DNA of 64,000 bases from AC-32 sp963736055. GTDB lineage: Bacteria; Actinomycetota; Thermoleophilia; Gaiellales; Gaiellaceae. The stretch spans positions 1,674,001 through 1,738,000 of the forward strand of contig CAVTNM010000008.1 of the NCBI GenBank assembly GCA_963736055.1. The letters are read 5' to 3'. A program made the translations under genes and the position numbers. Shown here piece by piece: positions 26,706-36,307 of the stretch. A model generated the notes under the pieces. That model saw only the letters and a list, made by a program, of their open reading frames with translations. It made no database searches and was not told the DNA's origin. Within the stretch, counting starts at the first letter, position 1, and each line of letters opens with the position of its first letter.

Positions 26706-28771
26706 GAACGGCGCCCGCCGAAGCGGCTCGAACCGCTTCCTGCCGCCCGACCCTCGGGTCGAGAGCCCGTACCGGTTCACCCCGCAGCTCGCCCTGCGGA
26801 TCGGGATCATGGGCGCCGTCGCGCTGGCGGTGTTCGGCGTGCTCTTCTTCCGGCTCTGGGCGCTCCAGGTCCTCTCCGGGCCGCAGTACCTGCAGGCCGC
26901 CCTCGACAACCAGCTGCGCTCGGTTCGTATCGAGGCGCCGCGCGGGGAGATCCTCGATCGCCAGGGTCGCCAGCTCGTGACGAACATCCCGGGCACCGCC
27001 GTCGAGCTCTACCCGGCCGACCTGCCGAAGACCTACGCGGCCTGGCTCGACGAGCTGAAGCGGCTCTCGAAGGTGCTGCGCGTCCCGCTCACCCCGATGG
27101 TGCGCGACATCAAGCGCCGCGGCAACGACCCGGTCACGCCGGTGGTGGTCAAGGAGACGGTCAAGAAGACGGCCCGGATCAACTACCTGCTCGAGCACAG
27201 CGAGGAGTTTCCGGGAGTCCGCGTCACCGACACGTACATCCGCGGCTACCCGTACGGCTCGTACGGGGCCCACGTCCTCGGTTACGTGAACGAGATCTCG
27301 GCGGAGCAGCTGAAGCAGCTGCAGCGGAAGGGCTACGCGCCCGGCGACAAGATCGGAGAGGCGGGCGTCGAGGCGAGCTACGACTCCTATCTCCGCGGCC
27401 GGGCCGGGCTGGCGCAGCTCCGGGTCGATTCGCTCGGGCGCCCGCGCAGCCAGCTGGTCGAGAAGCGGCGCCCCGAGCCGGGCGACTCGATCAAGCTCAC
27501 CCTCGACATCGGGCTCCAGCGGGCCGCCGAGCAGGCGCTCCGACTACGGGATCGCCAAGGCCAGGGTCAACGGCGAGTGGGCGGCCAACGGCGGCGCGAT
27601 CGTCGCTCTCGACCCGAACGACGGCTCGATCCTCGCGCTGGCCTCGAACCCGACCTACGAGCCGAAGCTCTACACCGGCCACGTCAGCGCCCGGCGCCTG
27701 CGCAACGCCGGGCTCGCGCCCTCGACCGCGGAGGCGCACAACTACCCGTCGCTCGACCGCGCGATCAGCGGCGTCTATCCGGCCGGGTCGACCTTCAAGC
27801 CGGTCACCGCGCTCGCGGCGCTCGAGACGCGCGTGAAAGTGAACGGCGTGACCGTCACGCCGTCGACGCTCCTGCCCTGCACCGGCCACTACACCGTCTA
27901 CAAGGAGGACGGCTCGGGCCAGGTCGCGCAGGTCTTCAACAACTGGGACCCCTACGCGAGCTCGCAGATGAATCTGCCGACCGCGATCGCGGCCTCCTGC
28001 GACACGTTCTTCTACCAGCTCGGCTACGGCTTCTACAAAGAGCCGCCGAGCGCGGGCCACCCGCTCCAGGCCTGGGCGGCGAAGTTCGGCATCGGCCGGC
28101 GCACGGGCGTCGACCTCGGCCCCGAGTCAGCCGGTCTGCTGCCGACGCCCGAGTGGCGGAGGCGCACCTTCACGCGCAAGACCGACCCGCACAACTGGCA
28201 GATCGACCAGCTCTGGAAGCCGGGCGACTCGATCCAGCTCACGATCGGACAGAAGGACCTGCTCGTGACTCCGCTGCAGATGGCGCGCTTCTACGCGCTG
28301 ATCGCCAACAACGGCAGGCTGGTGCAGCCCCACATCGTGCAGGACGTCCAGCAGGGCGGAGACAGCGCACGCTCGCGCGCGAGGATCATCCACCGCTTCA
28401 TGCCGCCTCCCGCGCAGTCGGTGGGGCTCGACCCCACCTACCTGGCGGCCGTCCAGGACGGCCTCACACTGGCGACTCACGCCGGCTACGGCACCTCGAG
28501 CGGGGTCTTCGGGAACTTCCCGATCACGATCGCGGGCAAGACCGGCACGGCCGAGAAGCTGGTTCCAGGCCTTCCCGGTGACAAGACCGACCAGTCGTGG
28601 TGGTGCGGCTACGGGCCCGCAGGCACGGGCGAGCGCCCCGAGCTCGTGGTCTGCGCGCTGATCGAGAACGGCGGCCACGGCGGCGACGCGGCGGCGCCCG
28701 CGGCGCTGAGGGTCTTCGAGAAGTACTTCCACCAGCACGCAGGGCTCGTGGGGCCGGTGTACTCGGACTGA
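26698..28771 (+). CDS. mrdA: Peptidoglycan transpeptidase PBP2, apparent frameshift
   Basis: The class B penicillin-binding protein crosslinks lateral-wall peptidoglycan with RodA. TTG 26698 has GGAGGT eight bases upstream. A membrane anchor (about residues 38-60) and the pedestal domain (EAPRGEILDRQGRQL) come first. The transpeptidase domain has the SxxK Ser in PAGSTFKPVTA, the SxN-like SCD in IAASCDTFFYQLG and KTG in IAGKTGTAEK. One extra C near 27541-27544 breaks the frame; removed, the text reads ALDYGIAKARVNGEWAANGG. The restored length is about 690 residues. The stop TGA overlaps the rodA ATG. Confidence 0.93.
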
Positions 28772-29964
28772 TGATCGAGGCCGTCAACACCCGCGCGCGA
28801 GGCCTGCGGACCCACCGCGTCGAGCACGTCGAGCTCGCCTCTGCGGTCCGGAGGCTGGACTGGCTTCTGCTCGGGGCGGTCGGCGCGCTGCTCGGCTTCG
28901 GGCTCTGGGCGATCGGCGGGATCACGGCGCACGACATCCCGGGCAACACCGACTACTACTTCGTGCGGCAGCTCGTCTACGCGATCATCGGCTGCGTCGG
29001 CCTGGTCGCGGCGCTCTTCGTCGACCCCGACTACTACCGCCGCTTCCAGCGGCCGATCTTCGTCGGCACTGCCGGCGTGATGCTGCTCGTGCTCCTCGGC
29101 GGGACGGTCTCGCGCCACTCGAAGCGCTGGCTCGACATCGGCTTCTTCCGCTTCCAGCCCTCGGAGTTCGGGAAGCTGCTCTTCGTCCTCTTCCTGGCGG
29201 GATTCCTCGCCGACCGGGCGAGGCGGATCGGGGAGACCCGGACCGTGCTCGCGACGATCGCGCTCGGCTCCGTCCCGATCCTGCTCGTGTTCCTCCAGCC
29301 CGACGTCGGAACCGCGATGGTCTACACCGCCGCGCTCAGCGCGGTGCTGTTCGTCGCGGGCGTGCGGTGGCTGCACATGGCGCTCCTCGGCGCCGCGACC
29401 GTCGTTCTGGCCCTGATGGTGCTGTGGCTCCTGCCGGCGGCCGGCGTGCACGTGCTGAAGCCCTACCAGGAACAGCGGCTCACGCACTTCACGCACCCCG
29501 ACCAGGACCCGGCCGGCGCGACCTACAACGTGCGTCAGTCGATCAACGCCGTCGGCGCCGGCGGCGTCCGCGGGCGCGGCGAAGCAGGGGCGACGCAGAC
29601 GAACCTCAACTTCCTGCCCGAGCACGCGACCGACTTCGCGTTCGCCTCGCTCTCCGAGCAGCGTGGCTTCCTCGGCGTCTCGGTGCTGCTGCTGCTCTAC
29701 CTGCTCGTGGTCTGGCGCGGGCTCAAGGTGATCGCGATCGCCCGCGACGCCTTCTCGGCCATCGCCGCGGGCGGGATCGTCTTCGCCTTCCTGTTCCAGG
29801 TCTTCGTCAACGTGGGCATGAACATCGGCATCGCGCCGGTGACCGGGATCCCGCTTCCCTTTGTCAGCGTCGGCGGCTCGGCCCTGATCGCGAACCTGCT
29901 CGCGATCGGCGTTCTGCAGGCGATTCACGTCCGCGGCGCCGCCAGGCCCAAGGCCTACCGTTAG
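28771..29964 (+). CDS. rodA: RodA/FtsW-family SEDS peptidoglycan polymerase
   Basis: The 397-residue membrane protein has about ten segments. SEDS proteins polymerise glycan strands from lipid II. SKRWLDIGFFRFQPSEFGKL, FLQPDVGTAMVY (catalytic Asp region), YNVRQSINAVGAGG and TGIPLPFVSVGGSA are the expected motifs. A 30-residue basic N-terminus precedes the first segment. The start overlaps the mrdA stop (TGATG), matching the RodA-PBP2 pair as one functional unit. Confidence 0.96.
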   Translation: MIEAVNTRARGLRTHRVEHVELASAVRRLDWLLLGAVGALLGFGLWAIGGITAHDIPGNTDYYFVRQLVYAIIGCVGLVAALFVDPDYYRRFQRPIFVGTAGVMLLVLLGGTVSRHSKRWLDIGFFRFQPSEFGKLLFVLFLAGFLADRARRIGETRTVLATIALGSVPILLVFLQPDVGTAMVYTAALSAVLFVAGVRWLHMALLGAATVVLALMVLWLLPAAGVHVLKPYQEQRLTHFTHPDQDPAGATYNVRQSINAVGAGGVRGRGEAGATQTNLNFLPEHATDFAFASLSEQRGFLGVSVLLLLYLLVVWRGLKVIAIARDAFSAIAAGGIVFAFLFQVFVNVGMNIGIAPVTGIPLPFVSVGGSALIANLLAIGVLQAIHVRGAARPKAYR

Positions 29965-29989
29965 CTCGGTCCCACCGGCCAGGTAACGC

Positions 29990-30652
29990 TCATGAACACC
30001 GTCGCAGGCTGGCGAGCGGCACGCTGATGGTCCGGCTCGGGCCGACCGCTCCGCTCTTCCAGTCGTACGTCTTCGGGTTGTACGGGCCGCGCTCGAAGAA
30101 GAGGCGCTTTAGGCCGCGCTTGAAGAATGCGCCCGTGTCACCCATGTTCTTCGGCCTGGGCACCTCCCGGCAGCTGCCGCCGTTGATCGAGAGGACGCCG
30201 ACTGCGCCGACAGCGTCCAGGTTTGGCCGGAACTGGCCGCCGGGCTGCGACCAGGCGATCCAGCGCCCGTCGCTGGAGACGCCGAAGGTCTCGACCGAGG
30301 CAACCGGGATTGCGCGGTGCGTCCTGACGTCGAGCGTGTCGACCTCGAAGCTGCTGCCACTGCCGTCTCCGAAGACGATCAGATTCGGCAGGGGCCAGTA
30401 GACATTCGTGGTGATGGAGCCGTCGGCCGGCGCGATGTAGACCGTATGTCTGCGGCCGCCGCCGGACGGGCCGACCTCGATGGCCTCCCCGTTGTGCGTG
30501 ACGACGGCGACCCGCCTGCCGTCGGGAGACGAAACCTCCGTGGCGTACACGACCGGCTCCTTCGATTGCGTGTGCGTCTGGTTCGCCGAGTTGCAGCCGG
30601 TGACAGCGAGCATCGAGGCGGCAACGAGCACCAGGATCCACATCCGGTACAC
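29990..30652 (-). CDS. Lipoprotein with beta-propeller-like repeats
   Basis: The predicted 220-residue protein begins near GTG 30652 or ATG 30643. It has a hydrophobic signal and lipobox LAVTGC, so it should be lipid-anchored outside the membrane. Repeats of the type VSSPDGRRVAVVTHNG and VSSDGRWIAWSQPGG resemble TolB/PD40 propeller blades, though only a few are seen. A -10-like TAAACT (30663-30668, minus strand) lies ten bases before the GTG, which favours that start. Function is unknown. It converges on rodA. Confidence 0.72.
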   Translation of the reverse strand: MYRMWILVLVAASMLAVTGCNSANQTHTQSKEPVVYATEVSSPDGRRVAVVTHNGEAIEVGPSGGGRRHTVYIAPADGSITTNVYWPLPNLIVFGDGSGSSFEVDTLDVRTHRAIPVASVETFGVSSDGRWIAWSQPGGQFRPNLDAVGAVGVLSINGGSCREVPRPKNMGDTGAFFKRGLKRLFFERGPYNPKTYDWKSGAVGPSRTISVPLASLRRCS

Positions 30653-30662
30653 CGTGCCTTCG

Positions 30663-30668
30663 AGTTTA
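30663..30668 (-). promoter_or_regulatory. -10-like box TAAACT before lipoprotein gene
   Basis: It ends ten bases before GTG 30652 on the minus strand. Confidence 0.4.
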
Positions 30669-30706
30669 GGGGAGGGGCCCCCGTGGGGTCCGTCCGAGGA
30701 TGGTCC

Positions 30707-30712
30707 TACGAT
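30707..30712 (+). promoter_or_regulatory. -10-like box TACGAT, leaderless arrangement
   Basis: It lies six bases before ATG 30719 with no ribosome-binding site. Confidence 0.45.
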
Positions 30713-30718
30713 CCCGCC

Positions 30719-30916
30719 ATGAGAGACAGACGTGAAGCAGAGGAGCTGCTGCTGATCGAGGAGGCCGACGCCTGGTTCGAATACCTCGAGGCGACGCGGG
30801 GCCAGACGGCGCTTCGCTACCGCGAGCTCGAGCCGTGGGCGTGGGCCCGTCTGAGACAGCGGCTGCGCGCCGTCACCACGAAGCGCGCGAAGCTCCGCCC
30901 AGCAGCGGCTGCGTAG
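30719..30916 (+). CDS. Small charged hypothetical protein
   Basis: The 65-residue product is helical and charged (RREAEELLLIEEADAWFEYLEATRG, then WAWARLRQRLRAVTTKRAKL). No family is recognised. The promoter-like TACGAT six bases before the ATG fits the leaderless pattern and supports both the gene and its start. It is divergent from the lipoprotein gene. Confidence 0.55.
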   Translation: MRDRREAEELLLIEEADAWFEYLEATRGQTALRYRELEPWAWARLRQRLRAVTTKRAKLRPAAAA

Positions 30917-31050
30917 GCCGCGGCGGTGACCGAAGGTCGCGCTGCTAGCCTTGTGCAGACGGCTATGCCGACGAGTTTGACCCCCATGCAGCGCGCGCTC
31001 CGCCCTTTCAGGGGCGACCGTAGCGCGCGCGCCAACCAAGGAGATTCACT

Positions 31051-33681
31051 TTGCTTCGATGGTTCCGGCGGCAGAAGCCGCCTACCGACGAGCGCGCTCG
31101 CACCGCCGAGCCCGCAGCCCCTGTCCCTGCCCCTCCTCCCGACAACGTAACCCCCAAGCCCGCCCAGGCGGGCGAGAGCAGCGCTGCGCCGAAGAAGCGG
31201 CGACGTGGTAGCCGCGGCGGCCGCGGACGCAAGCGCACCGGCACCGGCACTGCCGGCGGCGGTGCCCAGGCGAAGACCGAGGCCGAGGCGAAGCCGGAGC
31301 CTTCCAAGCCGCAGAAGGAGCAGGCACGCCCCGAGCGGCGTCCCGCGCAACGCAGCAAGCAGCGCGCTACGCGCCGGCGAACACCGCCGCGGCGTCCGCC
31401 GCTGCCGCCCGCCAAGCGTGAGCTGCTGATCTCCGTCGACGTCGGCGAGCAGCGCGTCGCAGTCGTCGAGGACGACAAGGTCGCCGAGGCGTACCTCGAG
31501 CGGCCCGAGCGCCGGTCGATCGCCGGCAACATCTACAAAGGCACCGTCGACAACGTGCTCCCGGGCATGGAGGCGGCGTTCATCGAGATCGGGCTCGAGA
31601 AGAACGGCTTCCTCTACGTCGACGAGGTGATCGCGCCGGAGCTGGAAGGACGCTCCCGCGGCCGCAAGATCCAGGATCTGCTGAGCCGCGGCCAGGAGGT
31701 CATGGTGCAGGCGGTCAAGGACCCGATGAAGTCGAAGGGCGCGCGGCTCACGACCGAGATCTCGCTCCCTGGGCGCTTCGTCGTCTTCGTCCCGCATGGC
31801 GAGGGGCTCGGCGTCTCCCGGCGCCTCGAGGACGACGAGCGCACGCGCCTGCGCGACATCCTCAAGCGACTCGAGGTGAAGAAGGGCGGCGTCATCATCC
31901 GCACGGCGGCCGAGGGCGCCTCCGCCGAAGACATCGAGCGCGACCTCGTCTTCCTGCAGCGTCTGTGGCGGACGATCGAGACGCGCGCCAAGAACGCGAA
32001 GGCGCCGGCGCTCGTCTACCAGGAGGCCGAGCTGCCTCTGCGGGTCGTCCGCGACCTGTTCACCGAGGACTTCGAGAAGGCCTTCGTCGACCACGAGCGC
32101 ACGTACAAGCGGGTCGTCGGCTACCTGAAGAAGACCTCGCCGCACATGGCCGAGCGCGTCGTCCGCTACCGCGAGAAGGCGCCGCTGATGGAGGCCTCCG
32201 GGGTGGACGCCGAGATTCGCTCGACGCTCTCGCGCCGGGTCGACCTGCCTTCGGGCGGATACCTCGTCTTCGACTACGCCGAGGCGTTCACGGTCATCGA
32301 CGTCAACACGGGCCGCTTCGTCGGCTCGCGCGGCAAGTCGTCGAGCGGCCGGCTCGAGGACACGATCACGAAGAACAACCTCGAGGCCGTCAAGGAGGTC
32401 GTACGCCAGCTGCGGCTGCGGGATATCGGCGGGATCATCGTCATCGACTTCATCGACATGGCCAACCCGAAGAACCGGGCCACGGTGGAGGAGGCGCTGA
32501 AGACGGAGCTCGAGCGCGACCGGACGAAGACCTACGTGGTCGAGATCTCGCCGCTCGGGCTCGTCGAGATGACGCGTCAGAACGTGACCGACGGCCCGCG
32601 GGAGATCCTGACCCGCAAGTGCGTGGTCTGCGGAGGCGACGGGGTCGTGCTCTCGGAGGCCTCTGCTGCAGTGGACACCGAGCGGCGGCTGCGCGAGCTG
32701 CTGGCGACCGCGCCCCGGACGAAGGCCTTCAAGGTCGAGGTGAACGCGAAGGTGGCCAGCATCCTGATCGGCCCGGGCGCCTCGCGACTGGCCACGATCG
32801 AGGAGGAGACGCGGCGCCGCTTCCTGATCGTCCCGCGCGACGACGTTCCCACCGACCATTTCGAAGTGCTCGGCAAGGGCACGCTCGAGAGTCTCGCGTC
32901 GAAGGGCCCGGTCGAGGAGGGCGCCCAGCTCGAGCTGAAGCTCGTCGAAGTCGGCCTCTACGACGTCACCGCCGGCGTGGGGAGGCTCGACGGCCTGACC
33001 GTGGTCGTCGGCAACGCTTCCGGCCTCGTCGGCAAGAAGGCGAAGGTGCGGATCGAGCGCGTGCTGAACGGGACCGCATACGCAACGCTGCGCGCGGGCG
33101 CCGCAAAATCCGACGGGCCGATCACGGCCGAGAGCGAGGCCGAGAAGCCGACCCGCAAGCCGCCGGCCAAGAAGGGCAGGGCCGCCACAGAGCCGGAGGC
33201 GGTGGCCGACACCGTGGAGCCGGAGCCGGAGCCGGAGCCGCAGCCCGAGCCCGAGCAGGAGGCCGACGTCGAGGCCGTGGCGGAGCCCGTGGCGGCCGAG
33301 CCGGCGACGGAGGGCGACAGCGAGGCCGATTCCCCGGCGAAGCCGAAGAAGAAAACTCGCCGCGGCTCGCGCGGCGGCCGGCGCAGGCGCAAGCCGGCGG
33401 CGGCGACCCCGTCGGGCAACGGCGACGCGCCTCAGGAGCAGAGCGCCGATGGAAAGGGCGAGCCGGCTCCGAGGATTCACTTGCCCGATCCGACTCTCGG
33501 CCGCGAGGAGGACGACCCGGAGGCCCCGGCGGTCCAGGCTGAGGCGGAGACACAGACCGAGACGGCCAAGGACGGGGCCGAGCAGCCGAAGCCCAAGAAG
33601 AAGACCAGGCGTGGCTCGCGGGGCGGCCGGAACAGACGGCGCAAGCCGGCGGCCAAGAGCCCGCCGGCGCCGTCCGACTAG
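31051..33681 (+). CDS. rne: Ribonuclease E/G family endoribonuclease with Arg-Gly-rich tails
   Basis: The 876-residue RNase E/G starts at TTG with AAGGAG eight bases upstream. A basic N-terminal extension (about 130 residues) contains KKRRRGSRGGRGRKR. Then come the S1 domain (GNIYKGTVDNVLPGMEAAFIEIG), the 5'-sensor/RNase H-like region, the DNase I-like domain with catalytic Asp in VIDVNTGRF and VIDFIDMANP, and the Zn-link (KCVVCGGDG). A TRAM-like segment (VGLYDVTAGVGRLDGLTVVV) and a long acidic/basic tail follow. The tail holds two near-identical KKKTRRGSRGGR blocks. The catalytic core resembles that of actinobacterial enzymes. It is followed by rplU-rpmA-obg, as is usual. Confidence 0.94.
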   Translation: MLRWFRRQKPPTDERARTAEPAAPVPAPPPDNVTPKPAQAGESSAAPKKRRRGSRGGRGRKRTGTGTAGGGAQAKTEAEAKPEPSKPQKEQARPERRPAQRSKQRATRRRTPPRRPPLPPAKRELLISVDVGEQRVAVVEDDKVAEAYLERPERRSIAGNIYKGTVDNVLPGMEAAFIEIGLEKNGFLYVDEVIAPELEGRSRGRKIQDLLSRGQEVMVQAVKDPMKSKGARLTTEISLPGRFVVFVPHGEGLGVSRRLEDDERTRLRDILKRLEVKKGGVIIRTAAEGASAEDIERDLVFLQRLWRTIETRAKNAKAPALVYQEAELPLRVVRDLFTEDFEKAFVDHERTYKRVVGYLKKTSPHMAERVVRYREKAPLMEASGVDAEIRSTLSRRVDLPSGGYLVFDYAEAFTVIDVNTGRFVGSRGKSSSGRLEDTITKNNLEAVKEVVRQLRLRDIGGIIVIDFIDMANPKNRATVEEALKTELERDRTKTYVVEISPLGLVEMTRQNVTDGPREILTRKCVVCGGDGVVLSEASAAVDTERRLRELLATAPRTKAFKVEVNAKVASILIGPGASRLATIEEETRRRFLIVPRDDVPTDHFEVLGKGTLESLASKGPVEEGAQLELKLVEVGLYDVTAGVGRLDGLTVVVGNASGLVGKKAKVRIERVLNGTAYATLRAGAAKSDGPITAESEAEKPTRKPPAKKGRAATEPEAVADTVEPEPEPEPQPEPEQEADVEAVAEPVAAEPATEGDSEADSPAKPKKKTRRGSRGGRRRRKPAAATPSGNGDAPQEQSADGKGEPAPRIHLPDPTLGREEDDPEAPAVQAEAETQTETAKDGAEQPKPKKKTRRGSRGGRNRRRKPAAKSPPAPSD

Positions 33682-33708
33682 CGCAAATCTCCGCTAAACT
33701 GGCGCCCT

Positions 33709-33732
33709 CGCGGGCCCGCCAGCCCGCGTTTT
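33709..33732 (+). terminator. Hairpin plus T-run between rne and rplU (terminator or leader attenuator)
   Basis: CGCGGG and CCCGCG flank an 8-nt loop and are followed by TTTT, six bases before the rplU ATG. A -10-like TAAACT lies about 15 bases upstream (33694-33699), so the hairpin may sit in the rplU leader. Confidence 0.5.
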
Positions 33733-33738
33733 GATGCC

Positions 33739-34296
33739 ATGAGCTACGCGATCATCTCACTCGGCGGCAAGCAGTACCGCGTGCGCGAAGGCGAGCGCCT
33801 GCTCGTCGACCGCCTGGCCGTGGCCGAAGGCAAGACCTTCCACCCGGACGTGCTGATGCTCGGCGGCGACGGCATGTTCGAGCTCGCTCCCAAGAGCGCG
33901 CAGGTGACGGCTCGGGTCGTCGGCTCGCCGCTCGGGCAGAAGATCCGGATCGGCAAGTACAAGCCGAAGAGCGGGTACAAGCGCCACACCGGCTTCCGCG
34001 CGAAGCTTTCGCAGATCGAGATCGAGTCGATCGGCGCCTCGAAGGCAGCGGCGAAGAAGGAGCCGGCGGCCAAGAAGGAACCGGCGGCCAAGAAGGAGAC
34101 CCCGGCGAAGCCGGCGGAGCGGGAGGCCCCGGACAAGCTCCCGCGCGGATACGCGGACTTCACGGTGGTCGAGATCTCGAGCAAGGTCGGTGGCTGGTCG
34201 GCCGAGCAGGTCGAGGCGGCGCTGGAGTACGAGCGCGCCCACGCCAAACGCAAGGGCGCGCTGGCAGCGCTCGAGGCCAAGAAAGGGACGGACTAG
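33739..34296 (+). CDS. rplU: 50S ribosomal protein L21 with C-terminal extension
   Basis: Residues 1-100 are a normal L21 (YAIISLGGKQYRVREGERL, then QKIRIGKYKPKSGYKRHTGFRAKLSQIEI). The protein then continues for about 80 residues, against about 103 in total for most L21. There is an Ala/Lys/Glu/Pro linker with three AAKKEP-like repeats and a folded-looking end (LPRGYADFTVVEISSKVGG, then SAEQVEAALEYERAHAKRKG). The end resembles small helical nucleic-acid-binding modules, but I cannot name it. Confidence 0.95.
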   Translation: MSYAIISLGGKQYRVREGERLLVDRLAVAEGKTFHPDVLMLGGDGMFELAPKSAQVTARVVGSPLGQKIRIGKYKPKSGYKRHTGFRAKLSQIEIESIGASKAAAKKEPAAKKEPAAKKETPAKPAEREAPDKLPRGYADFTVVEISSKVGGWSAEQVEAALEYERAHAKRKGALAALEAKKGTD

Positions 34297-34545
34297 ATGG
34301 CTCACAAGAAGGGACTCGGCTCGTCGCGGAACGGCCGCGACTCGAATCCGAAGATGCTCGGCGTCAAGGTCTTCGACGGCCAGGGCGTGACCGCCGGCAC
34401 GATCATCGTGCGCCAGCGCGGAACGCGCTTCCGCCCCGGCCCCGGCGCGGGCATCGGCCGGGACGACACCATCTTCGCGAAGCGCGACGGCACGGTGGTC
34501 TTCAGGACAACCGGCCAGCGCCGCTTCGTCTCCGTGACCGAGTAG
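34297..34545 (+). CDS. rpmA: 50S ribosomal protein L27
   Basis: The 82-residue protein begins MAHKKGLGSSRNGRDS and contains VTAGTIIVRQRGTRFRPG, both standard. There is no N-terminal propeptide of the Firmicute type, so L27 should be used without cleavage. It starts directly after the rplU stop. Confidence 0.98.
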   Translation: MAHKKGLGSSRNGRDSNPKMLGVKVFDGQGVTAGTIIVRQRGTRFRPGPGAGIGRDDTIFAKRDGTVVFRTTGQRRFVSVTE

Positions 34546-34552
34546 CCGCGCG

Positions 34553-35740
34553 ATGTTCCACGACCGGGCCCGCATCCACGTGCAGGCCGGGCGCGGCGGC
34601 GACGGGGCGCTCAGCTTCCGCCGCGAGAAGTTCGTGCCCAAGGGCGGGCCCGACGGCGGCGACGGCGGCCCCGGGGGCGACGTCGTGCTGGTGGCCGACC
34701 CCGAGCTGCGCGACCTCTCCTCCTTTCGCACGCGCCAGCACTTCAAGGCCGGCAAGGGCGGAGCGGGGGGCGGCAGCGGCCGTCACGGCGCCTCCGGCGA
34801 GGCCGTCGAGCTGCGCGTGCCGGTGGGCACTCAGGTGCTGGATGCGGACGAGCAGCTCGTCGCCGACCTGGTCGCGCCGGGCGCACGCGTCGCGGTAGCC
34901 CGCGGTGGCGCAGGCGGGCGGGGCAACCGGCGCTTCGCCACACCGACCCGGCAGACGCCGCGGTTCGCCGAGACAGGTGTGCCGGGCGAGGAGGCCGACC
35001 TCGAGCTGCGCCTGAAGCTGCTGGCCGACGCCGCGCTCGTCGGGCTTCCGAACGCGGGGAAGTCGTCGCTGCTGCGGCGGATCTCGAACGCGAAGCCGAA
35101 GGTCGCCGACTATCCCTTCACCACGTTGCAGCCTGTGCTCGGTACCGTCGAGTCGGACGAGCGGCAGCTCGTCGTGGCGGACGTCCCCGGCCTCATCGAA
35201 GGCGCGAGCGAAGGTGTCGGCCTCGGCCACGAGTTCCTGGCCCACCTCGAGCGGGCGCGGCTGCTCGTCCACGTGATCGACGCGGCCGCGGGCGACCCGG
35301 CGGAGGCGTTCGGAGCGATCGACCGGGAGCTCGAAGCGTACGGCGCGGGCCTCGCCGAGCTGCCGCAGGTGGTTGTGCTGAACAAGCTCGACCTGATGGA
35401 GGAGGCGCCGCCCTTCGAGACCGCCGACCCGCGCGTCGTGCGCGTCTTCCCGCTTTCGGCGGCGACGGGTGAGGGGGTCGAGGCCTTCCGCCGGGCGCTC
35501 TTCGAGCTCTGTCCGGCCGCCGAGGCGCCGGAGCACGCCGAGGACGGGCTGGCCGACTTCCTCGCCTACCGTCCGAAGCCCGATCCGCGCAGGCGGTTTC
35601 GGATCCTGCGCACCGACCGAGGCTTCCGTGTCGCCGGCCGGCCGGCGTCCGACGAGGAGCTGGAGCGGGCGCTGCGAGAAGCCGGCGCCAAGATCGGCGA
35701 CGAGGTCGAGGTCGAAGGCGAGGTCCTGGAGTTCCAGTGA
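34553..35740 (+). CDS. obg: GTPase Obg (CgtA)
   Basis: The 395-residue GTPase is involved in ribosome maturation and stress response. The Gly-rich Obg fold is at the N-terminus (GRGGDGALSFRREKFVPKGG). The G domain has G1 GLPNAGKSS, switch YPFTTLQPVLG, DVPGLIEGASEG and NKLD. The C-terminal OCT domain (FRILRTDRGFRVAGRPASDEE) marks the actinobacterial-type long form. It overlaps nadD by four bases. Confidence 0.97.
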   Translation: MFHDRARIHVQAGRGGDGALSFRREKFVPKGGPDGGDGGPGGDVVLVADPELRDLSSFRTRQHFKAGKGGAGGGSGRHGASGEAVELRVPVGTQVLDADEQLVADLVAPGARVAVARGGAGGRGNRRFATPTRQTPRFAETGVPGEEADLELRLKLLADAALVGLPNAGKSSLLRRISNAKPKVADYPFTTLQPVLGTVESDERQLVVADVPGLIEGASEGVGLGHEFLAHLERARLLVHVIDAAAGDPAEAFGAIDRELEAYGAGLAELPQVVVLNKLDLMEEAPPFETADPRVVRVFPLSAATGEGVEAFRRALFELCPAAEAPEHAEDGLADFLAYRPKPDPRRRFRILRTDRGFRVAGRPASDEELERALREAGAKIGDEVEVEGEVLEFQ

Positions 35741-36300
35741 CCGGGATCCTCGGCGGAACGTTCGACCCGCCCCAGAACGGCCACGTCGCCCTGGCCCGCG
35801 CCGCGCTTTCGCAGCTCCCGATCGACCGCCTCGTCGTGCTCGTCGCGGAGGACCCCGGCCACCGCGCGACCGCGGCGGACGCCGAGTCGCGGCTGCGGCT
35901 CGCAGAGGCTGCGTTCTCCGGGCTGGGCGAGGTCGTCCTCGACCCGAACGCATTCACCGCGGAGGCCGTCGGTGGCGGCCGCTTCGGCGATGCCCTGTTC
36001 ATCGTGGGCGCCGACGAAGGGGCGGCCTTTCCCTCCTGGAAGGATCCCGAGGAGATCCTGCGCTGGGTGAGGCTCGCGGTCGGGACGCGCTCGGGGTACC
36101 CGCCGCCCGATCTCGACCGCTACGGCGACCGGATCGTCCCGTTCGAGCTGGACTCGCCGCCGGTGTCCTCGAGCGAGGTGCGGGACCGGGTGGCGCGCGG
36201 CGAGCCGATCGCCGGGCTCGTACCCGAGGCCGTCGGCCGCGCGATCTCCGAGCTCGGCCTCTACCGCGGCTACACTACGAGCGATCCCGAGAGGACTTGA
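35737..36300 (+). CDS. nadD: Nicotinate-nucleotide adenylyltransferase
   Basis: The 187-residue enzyme makes NaAD from NaMN and ATP in NAD synthesis. GILGGTFDPPQNGHVALA is the nucleotidyltransferase signature (family GGTFDPxHxGH); here the first His position of HxGH is Asn. VSSSEVRDRVARGEPIAGLVP is the ISSTxIR-like motif. The GTG start overlaps the obg stop (GTGA). The HxGH change to NGH is noted but may be tolerated; the usual T/HxGH motif has variants. Confidence 0.93.
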   Translation: MTGILGGTFDPPQNGHVALARAALSQLPIDRLVVLVAEDPGHRATAADAESRLRLAEAAFSGLGEVVLDPNAFTAEAVGGGRFGDALFIVGADEGAAFPSWKDPEEILRWVRLAVGTRSGYPPPDLDRYGDRIVPFELDSPPVSSSEVRDRVARGEPIAGLVPEAVGRAISELGLYRGYTTSDPERT

Positions 36301-36307
36301 CGAGACC

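Noticed and set aside
30817..33480. An 887-residue minus-strand frame across rne
   Set aside because: Antisense shadow of RNase E/G; no motifs.
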